Shown: positions 55,944-64,000 of the stretch, one piece after another | How positions within the stretch are numbered: position 1 is the first letter of the stretch | How the letters are laid out: each line of letters begins with the position of its first letter | Assembly: GCF_010015445.1 (NCBI RefSeq) | Contig: NC_053116.1 | Location: 6,669,809 to 6,733,808 of the forward strand | DNA length: 64,000 nt | Source of the DNA: Perca fluviatilis | Taxonomy: Eukaryota; Chordata; Actinopteri; Perciformes; Percidae | Direction of reading: 5' to 3' | Translations under genes and position numbers: made by a program | The notes under the pieces: generated by a model | Databases searched by the model: none | Told to the model about the DNA's origin: nothing | Seen by the model: only the letters and a program-made list of their open reading frames with translations

Positions 55944-58094
55944 AATCAAACTATATCATATCATATTGTTTATTCGGGACACAAAACAAAAACAGCCTAT
56001 AGCACAATACAAAACACAGCAAAAGACAGACAAATACAAGACAAAACACATGCAATAAGAAATGACTACAACAGAGTTCCACAATACACAAAAAGAGTGT
56101 TTAGATAGTAGTAGGGCTGCAGCTATCGATTCTTTTTGTAATCGATTAATCTAGCACTTTATCGATCGATTAACCGATTAATCGGATCATTTTTTTTTTG
56201 CGTTTTTAAACAACCAAAACAAGTAGCGTATAGACTAAAACGCCAATGGTTCCCCAATCTCGAGATGAACCTTACCACAATCAGTGCAGGCTTCACTAGT
56301 GTTGCAATTATGCTGTACATGAGATTCCTGAGTACAGCAGGACAGGTGGATACATCAACACTTACAAACATTTGGCTTGCACTGCTCCATCAAGGCCTTT
56401 TAAGCAGCAGCATCATGCAACATTGAGTTTCTGCATACTGCTTTTTTTGCTTTTTATAGCAAGTGGGCAGTGCAATTGGGGTGCAAAAAGCTTACAGACA
56501 ATGAACACACTAAATTTGCGATTCCGCATATTAGCTTGTGCATACATCATACAGTATTGTCTATGAATGTCAGTTATATAGTGCCCTATAAGTGTCTGAC
56601 CTCATCACACATTTTAAGGACAGTACCAGACAGAGAGAAAGCAGGAAATTACTATTTATATGAACATCTGGTCAGTTGTTCACATCATTTCTCATTGCTT
56701 TGGCACAAAATGCATTGAGAAAGCCTTGCAGATCAAGGCATAGCATTCAGCTCATTCAACTTAACCTAGCATTCAGTTGCTATTGAATCATATTACTCTC
56801 AAATGCAACTATACACAGGTTCATTGTGTAAATCCCTACATGCAAAATAGAGCAAGCAACAATCACAATAACCTGTCACACATAGTTAGATAGATAGATA
56901 GCTAGATAGATCGATAGATAGATGGATGGATAGATGGATATAAATCAATAAAAATGATAGTATAATAACATGTGATATACAGAAGTTATCTCCCCCTTTT
57001 ACAATGCTGCATTGACCCGTTATCCTGACGGCAGCATCATGACCTTCCCATGGTGCACTGCTTCTCTGTGCCCCGGCCCTCTCCTCTGCCAGCATGGCTG
57101 AACATCAGAGAGAGGGAGAGTCAGTACGCCCATGGGCTTTATCGGGATCACGTTAGTCTCCTCTGTCTCGTTATGTAATAGACTAACGCTGTCCGCAACT
57201 GCAGCAGTTTTCTATTCATTTATTAGCATTTAACAGCAGGAGCGATACACATTACTGGCTGGTTTTAAACTTGTGGCCTAGATGAAACACGGGCCCTGCA
57301 GAGAAATGAAATAATACACGTAAAAACACAGTTATTTCAACAGGATCCGTGCATGTCGAGCACTGGGAGAGAGAGGGAGGAAGAGAGAGAGAAAGAGAGA
57401 CATCCCATACCATCAAAATACTGTTCGTTTTGACCATGACCACGTGTTTTGGGCTTATTGCACAGCAACAGCAATAGTGTAGCAACTCGTTGGACTGCTT
57501 CTAAAGGTCAAATGTCACGATTAAGATTAAGAGTTTCTATGAGTCAAAATGATACCAGGAAATGCTATGAGATCATGTTCAGTTCTTTTATCAGGACAGG
57601 AAGTATAGGAGAGAAACTCTGAGGTCAACTTTCTAACTTGAAAGCTGTGATAGGCATTTTATTGTTGGCTTTATTGGGGGAAATAACCCATAATAACCTT
57701 TAAGTAAACTGTAATTCAAGTGCTCTGAGAGAAAACTAGACTTCTGCTCCTCCTCTTGGCTCTGGTTTCAGGCTTTAGAAAATGTAGCCCGTGACAAGAG
57801 ACTTTGGCCAATCACAAGTCATTTCAGAGAGAGAGAGCGTTCCTATTGGCTGTTCTACAAATGCAGATGTGCATGCATGTCCCTTCGGATGGTGAAAGCC
57901 CAATTGAATGGCGGAAACCCCCGCTATAACTGCCGAACACTGCAAAGCAAACCCAAAACAGGAAGACAGACTTCTCAAAGAGAGTCTAAAGAGGAGGCTG
58001 ACCAATATCCGCGAAGCGTTTCATAGAATGAGAGAAAATGTTGCTATCAGTTTAGCCCTCTGCTATGATCCTAAGGTCGCATTTGAAAAGAGAT

Positions 58095-58144
<50 letters not shown>

Positions 58145-58258
58145 AGAGCAGGCACTTTGTATAAACTCTATCCTCATCATTGGATTACAGCTCTGTAAGC
58201 TCTGCAATCATCCACCCATGTGGCGGCATTTACAATCATATCATCATCATCATCCCTT

Positions 58259-58292
<34 letters not shown>

Positions 58293-59757
58293 CATACACA
58301 CACACGCACACACATACAGCGATATATAATATTATATATTTTATCTATGTTTAAAATTGCTCAATATTCATATAAGTAATATTTATAAAAAATGTTTTTA
58401 TAATAATACAAATCATAATTCTTAGTTTTTTAAACCACTGTCCATTATTTGTTTTATTTCCACTGAACTACAGTTGTATTATTGTATTGTAAAAATGTAT
58501 TTCACAGTTTTATTTTGAAAGCATTTAGGTTAATATAATGTGTAATGTACAGTATGTATAATGGTTGTTATATTCAATACATGTAGTGCTAATTTGGAAA
58601 AAAATTCAAGTTTTTATTATTATTATTTTGAATGCACCACAATGTAATTTCTTTATCTCGATCAAACACACACAGCAATTGAATAGCAACTTCATTTGCA
58701 TTTAAACCCAGGCAAATTCTCTGGTTTGTGATGCTGTCTCCTACGCCTACCATAGGCCTATGATAAAACGTGACATCATGCAAATGAAAAATAAATTTCC
58801 AATGAGATCAAACTGATTTGAATGATGTCTTTTTTTGGATTTCCATCCTGCTGTTGTTCCAGCTGGAAGGTCAGGCGTTTTTTTTTTTTTTCATTTGTTG
58901 CTCTGCAGAAGCACATGCAGGGGATCAGTGGGTGGGTGATAACAGACTCCCAGTCTGCAGGGATTACAGTGTGTTGTGTCCGGCGGGTTATATTTAGCAG
59001 GCTAAAACAGTCATACTTCACAGTGCGGTCGTCCTGCCGAGCTGGCCAGGTGCCACTGGGCCCAGTGTTGGTGTCATTGCAGGGATCAGTGCAGAGAAAA
59101 TCCACTGAGGTTTCATAACAAAGTGCCTGCAGCCAATCAAAGCTGCTGTCAGGTAGAGCTGCAGTGACAGCTCAGTTAATGCCTCAGCAGCCCTGATACT
59201 GCAGAGAGACAGACGCCGCAGAAAACAGGTAACACAAAGAATAAAACACATTATGAAATCATAATATCCGGCTTGGAGCCATATGGTGTCTTTTGTTGCG
59301 TAAAAAAAGTGAACCAGCCACCGTGACAGCCACAAATCTAAACCGCAATCCAAATGCAACATTTCATCACTGTGAGAATTTCAGACATACTGTCAATGCA
59401 GGCCAAACAAGCAGTGTACTGTACACTGCTATTTCTATAATCCTAATGGATACCTAACTTTTTACAACCGGATTCAAAATGTTTAAAAGTACTACCCCTG
59501 TGGTAAAATAAAATCAACTGCATGGCTTTGTGAAAAGACTTTTGACAATATTTAAAAAATAATAAAAAATAATAATAATAAAAAAATATATATAGAGAGA
59601 AAAGTAACAGGTAAGTAATTTAAATGCACTCTTCATTTATTTTGATTTGAAACAATGTTATACACTAATAATACCAGTATTTGGCCTTGTACATTCTACC
59701 ATTTATGGTCAGTATATTTACATTTTTGTAAACTACAGCGTGATGGGACTGGCTTTA
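55944..59757. other. Intergenic DNA upstream of the CABLES gene
   Basis: AT-rich with a MITE end at 56108-56200 (gggctgcagctatcgatt), a GATA/GATG microsatellite (56888-56945), GT and CA runs at 58098-58144 and 58259-58290, and T-runs. No exon recognised; 57730-58090 resembles a dispersed repeat. Confidence 0.5.
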
Positions 59758-59893
59758 CACGTCATTGCGTATTCCCGTCTGAGCCAATGAGAGCCGAGGA
59801 GAGCGTAAAGCGGTCTCGCGCCGGGTAAAAGGATTTGACAGTTGCTGGTCTCGAGCTCAGAGCTGAGCTGATTTCCTCAGTGGGAAGGAGACC
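59758..59893 (+). promoter_or_regulatory. GC-rich promoter region and 5' UTR of the CABLES gene
   Basis: Base composition switches from AT-rich to GC/CpG-rich at about 59760 and stays so through exon 1, as in a CpG-island promoter. A CCAAT box (gagccaatgagag) is at 59781-59793, no TATA box is seen, and the start codon context is ggagaccATGg. Confidence 0.55.
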
Positions 59894-60462
59894 ATGGCGG
59901 CGGCTGCTGCCTGCGGCCAGCACAGCGCTGCGATAACGGCCGCCGTTAGCGGCAAAAAGACGCATAGTAACCGGGAACACAGTCGGAGGAACCGGGAGAA
60001 CTCTCGCCGGAGACAAGCCGCTCTTTTGTTTCTTAGTAACATCTCCCTGGACGGACGACCAGTCCAGAGTAGTTCAGCCGTGCATGTAGGAAGTCGCCAC
60101 CACAAAGAGACCGACTTGGAGGGAGCCGACCCCGGCAATGCCAGCTACGGGACATTCTCCGGTCTAGCAGCGGCCGCGAACTCCGGGAATGTCAACCCCT
60201 CCCCAGCACCGAGGACAGGACTCCTCAACATACCGCCTATCCTCGTCCTGCCGTCGGACACAGAGTTCAACGATGTGGGGAGCGCGGAGGTGCTGCTCGA
60301 GTGCTGCAGAGGCTCGTTCCCTTCGCCGGGGCACAGTAACCTGCTCTCGTCGTCCCCATCCAACACCAGCCTGCTACCGTCGCCGCTGGGACCGCGGAAG
60401 TCTTCCACACTGCTGTCAGTTCACAGCTGCAACTCCGTGTCCTCCTCGGAGCCGCGACAAAG
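59894..60462 (+). CDS. cables2: CABLES family gene, first coding exon
   Basis: Cdk5 and Abl enzyme substrate family: adaptor proteins linking cyclin-dependent and Abl kinases, with a C-terminal cyclin box. The frame starts MAAAAACGQHSAAITAAVSG, as the Ala-rich N-termini of CABLES1/2 do, and contains the family signature RRRQAALLFLSNISLDGRPV (residues 38-57). A Ser/Pro/Asn-rich segment follows, including TGLLNIPPILVLPSD. The exon ends CAAAG|gtgagg at 60463 with 189 complete codons plus two bases. The cyclin box and remaining exons are beyond the window or further on. The paralogue is uncertain: CABLES2 is on human chromosome 20 like XKR7/CCM2L, but cables1 is not excluded. Confidence 0.75.
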
Positions 60463-61843
60463 GTGAGGGACACACGGCTGTGTTTTTATGCATTCCTTTG
60501 TGGCCGCATTCCCCCTTGAAACAGCGCACAGCTAGCTGAAAGTTTGAGGGAGGAGATTGTTGTCATCGGCTCACACAGAACTGGACTGTGGCTGGTCCTG
60601 GTCCGTCTCGCTAAGAGACGGTTTGACACTGGTTTTGACGCAGGGTTCAACATTTGCACCAATCGCCTGCCAAAAATGCTGGCAGATGTAGATTTGCTTC
60701 ACTCACCAGCCCAAAAAAAACAAATAACGGTAGCCTAATCTATTGAGTGGCTGGTAAAATTGAAACATTCATTAGCCATTTGACTGGTGGACGAAAAAGT
60801 TCATTTTGAACCCTGCTTTGATGCCTAAAGTACCTTGGTTCCAGTGACATTATATGACACTTACAACCAAGGGCATAACTTTGGGTTTAACATTTGAGGT
60901 ATTTTGAGCAAAATTGAAATTTTGAGCATATCAAACACTTCATTTCCTGCATTGTGGTGAATTTTTCTGCAACACTTTGTGCCTTTTCTACATCAATTTA
61001 TGGTGCACATCATGCATTTAATTAAAGGAAATTGTAAGTAGATATTTGGGGGGTTGTACTGGCCAGTTTTGATTATTAAGGGCGGTTGGTAACCCCTCAT
61101 CCCCCGGTAAATTACGCCTAGGTTCAACATTTCTCTGTATCCACAGTTACTGTTACCTACCTGTCTAGAGGTCAAAGGCTACGTTCAGACTGCAAGCAAA
61201 AGTGGCACAAATCTGATTTTTTTTTTTTGGGGTCAAGTGACCATGTCAGACTTCTACAGCACTCATTTTTTTTCATATCAAATTTAGACCACTTCCATAT
61301 GTGGTCCTGGTTTCAATGTGGCCGCAGTGTGAACAACCAAGGTGGATTTGATGCGACTTTTACGTCCGTCTGACGGAGATAATCAAAAGTTGCCCTCGAC
61401 CTCCGAAGGTTTTGAATAAACTGCGTCTCTGTGAAGCTATTCACAACGCAGTCCCACCACTCCTGGCTTCGTCTCTGCATCCACACAGACCTCTGTAAGT
61501 GAATTTGCAGCCATAACCCCGCAAAAGGCCAAAATAGCCAATTTGGCTCTCTTTCTCTTCATTCTTCTCCTCCTCCTCAGCACCTGCTCATTAATGTTAT
61601 GGCTGCCATTATGCAAACATTTTGAAATAAAAGCGAAAATGCTTACTTCCTCCATAACCTCCCCAACGTTAGTGCAACAGCGTGCTGCGTCTAATGTCAT
61701 TGTTATTGTTCTTTTGCGCATGCGGGTCAGTTCGAAACCGCGAACAGTTCACACTGGAATCTGATAATAGGCCACATTTTAAAAGGTCATGTGAGCAGCC
61801 AAACAAAAAAATCGCATCTGAGCAAAAAAAAAAAAATTAAGAA

Positions 61844-62273
61844 TTAAAGGTGCCCTGCCACGCGTATTTCATTACTTTGTGGTAATGTCTGAAGTTCTAC
61901 CGTGGACTCTGTAACATTTTTTGTTTTTGTAAAATGCCTTGGTTACCTTGTTTCAAGCCATTCTAGGGTGGTATAGAAAGTCTGCAGGAAGACTCTGCTA
62001 GATTTCTGCCAGTTCTCATTAATATTCAACAAGCAAAGCTGTTTGAATCTGATTGGCTAACAGCTAGCCAATGAGAGCCTGGACTACAAGACTGACCAGC
62101 TTTTGTAATTGGCCTGGTTTCTCTGCTTATTTCTTTTCAGTAGCTAGAGCTGACAAAGGAGGTAGCAGTTCATTTTCACATTCAAATTCACAACATAACA
62201 CAAACACATATGGACCTAACATATTTCAAAAAAATGCAAGTAAAACGGTTTTGTATGGCAGGGCACCTTTTAA
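61844..62273. mobile_element. TTAA MITE (piggyBac-type)
   Basis: TTAAAGGTGCCCTGCCA at the left and TGGCAGGGCACCTTTTAA at the right, with TTAA at 61844-61847 and 62270-62273. 430 bp and non-coding. Confidence 0.85.
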
Positions 62274-63553
62274 GACTAGCCAACGTAGCTAGTGAACGTA
62301 GCCAAACTGAACTCAGATCATTCACTGTAGGCTATGTAAATGTACTGAGTCATGTCCTGAGTCACTACAGCCCGCATGCTCAGGTGATGACTCCTGAGGA
62401 AAATGTCTTATGAATTACATGACTAATACCTGTTGACTTTGGGAGGTAGTGGTGGTGGTGTGGATTATTATACCTTTTAGGCTATACAAGAAATTGTTGA
62501 CGTCAACTTTTGTGAAATATGACTAATGTTGGCCTGTGCTCACTGTTGCTGTCATAATTGAAATGAGAGAGTAACTGTTAAACCACTGGATAGGAACCTC
62601 CTTTACATAAAGACTGTGTCCATAACATTGGGTGCTAGAAACCTGTTGAGTGCTGGGTCAGATCCCTTTGGTCTGGTTTACTTATTCTGGTCAGATGTTG
62701 TCTCGTTTAAATTGTGATTTTTTTTTTTTTTTTAAATAGGTAGTTTAGACAAAGTCAAACCAACATTTACTTTCATTTTACAATAATAGTAATCTAGTCA
62801 TTATTGTTTTGATCAATCCTTTATTCCTTAAAATAAGAAGAAAAAATGTCTTTTGTCTTAACTAACAGTTTCCTTTAGGTGTTGATCAATCACTTTATTT
62901 GTCACATGAAATCGTATAACAATTACAATTTCAGTCAAATGTAATCCATCAGCTCTTTCAATTTATGCATTAAAAAGAGTGATAGTAAAATAGTGTATTT
63001 CATTCATGCAACATCCTTCTTAGTCTTTAATAAGACCTGATTTAAATAGTATTGCATTTGAGAAATTAGGCATATTTTGTCCATTTGTCATAATATGCTT
63101 GTATGATAAAATGTTTATACTTAAATGTGTAGGTTTACTTTAAATTAGTGTTTTCCTCTAGAGCGCTAAAACTCTGAGTCGTTTTTTCAAGACTTGTAAA
63201 TTCACTTTTGTATTCGCATGAGTAGTTATAAGAAAGTTGGACTGAAAAGTATCTGCAGGTAGAGACTTTGAATGCCGCGACCCTCCACTTCCCCCTTTTG
63301 CAAAAGCACAAACCCAGACTTGCCTTTTTGAACTTGCATATTTTTGGCATGTATCTCAGAAAACAATGTAAGAATACCAATCGTAGGTTTATTCTCAGCC
63401 TTGTTAGTAACTTTGAGCTTGGTTGTAGATAGGAAACATTTTAAAAGTAATACCCTGCTGGAGTAGCTTGGTGGCTTTGTAGAGAGGAAGTGAACGGAGG
63501 ACGGTTTAAAACCACTAACCGACAACATGAAGTCAAGATGTTTTCTGTGGCAC

Positions 63554-63690
63554 AGTAGTCTCGCATTGCCAGCACATCCTCCACAGCGCCGCGGAGGAAG
63601 GTCTGGCTAGTCCACACAGCATTCCTGGACGGGAGAAAAAGGTGCTCTGGTTTATTGGCACTTCTTTAAACCAATCACAATCGCCTTGGC
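63554..63690. mobile_element. MITE of the TAGTCTCGC family, copy 3
   Basis: tagtctcgcattgccagcac, the cctccacagcgccgcggagg palindrome, ctagtccacacagcattcc and tttaaaccaatcacaatcg parallel 50236-50395 closely. The right end is not determined. Confidence 0.65.
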
Positions 63691-64000
63691 CGGCGCTAAG
63701 TAGGGCGGCACCATATGACCTAAAATCTATTAATTGCATATTTTACCTCGATAACGACAAATGAACGATAATTGATGAATTAGGTTATTTAGAGCAATGT
63801 GATTACATTGTTCTAAATAATCTTTTCTGAAGCCAACATGTTCCCAGACGACGGACACTGCAGTTTTTTTTGGCACAAGTTGCTTAGTTCAATTTTATTT
63901 TATCAATCCTATATCACCATAAGACATGGTCTCAAAACACTGTAGAACAGGGAATTCAGTAAAAGTTAGGATTAAAAATACATTAAAATCATGTGCGGAT

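Larger units (their letters stand above)
60463..64000 (+). other. Intron 1 of the CABLES gene (partial)
   Basis: No further exon is recognised to the window end. It contains a probable MITE (about 61172-61830, starting ggctacgttcagactgcaag), a TTAA MITE (61844-62273) and a TAGTCTCGC-family MITE (63554-63690). 62300-63540 is AT-rich and featureless. Confidence 0.5.

Noticed and set aside
59857..60138. Minus-strand frame over the CABLES exon
   Set aside because: Antisense shadow in a CpG-rich exon; the + frame has the RRRQAALLFLSNISLDGRPV family signature.

Overview
The window is a piece of a ray-finned fish chromosome, probably a percomorph teleost. Three vertebrate genes with GT-AG introns sit among very dense short DNA transposons, LINE tails, a tRNA-derived SINE and long GT/CA, CTGT and poly-A runs. 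No bacterial-type features, CRISPR array, rRNA or functional tRNA gene were seen. All three named genes read on the + strand.

Layout. Positions 1-4522 lie upstream of the first visible exon of xkr7 and hold a transposon nest (Tc1/mariner and a hAT MITE inside a larger inverted-repeat element). Positions 4523-13355 carry the last three coding exons of xkr7, an XK-related multi-pass membrane protein; its exon 1 lies outside the window. Positions 13356-28400 are intergenic. They contain a possible unrecognised minus-strand gene (3' exon at 20903-21099 with a poly(A) signal) and a 3.2-kb TTAA-flanked fold-back element with other repeats nested in it. Positions 28420-50752 hold all eleven coding exons of ccm2l, the CCM2-like PTB/harmonin-homology adaptor. 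These include a 10-codon first exon and a large exon 5 of Gly-rich SWERR repeats that carries an apparent one-base frameshift. Its introns hold many MITEs, extreme microsatellites directly against splice sites, and a nearly intact hAT element (45855-49195) with perfect 8-bp target duplications. Positions 50753-59750 are repeats, including a piggyBac-like element with repeated palindromes inserted into a minisatellite MITE. Positions 59758-60462 are the GC-rich promoter region and first coding exon of a CABLES gene (Cdk5/Abl substrate family), whose remaining exons lie beyond the window.

xkr7 followed by ccm2l in the same orientation matches the human chromosome 20q11.21 order (XKR7-CCM2L-HCK), which supports both identifications. 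The genes have no shared pathway that I can see; the arrangement is conserved synteny rather than an operon. Points most worth a second look: the extra xkr7 intron flanked by a 6-bp direct repeat, the ccm2l exon 5 frameshift, microsatellite-bounded splice sites in ccm2l exons 6-9, the fold-back element, the palindrome-bearing piggyBac-like element and the orphan minus-strand exon.
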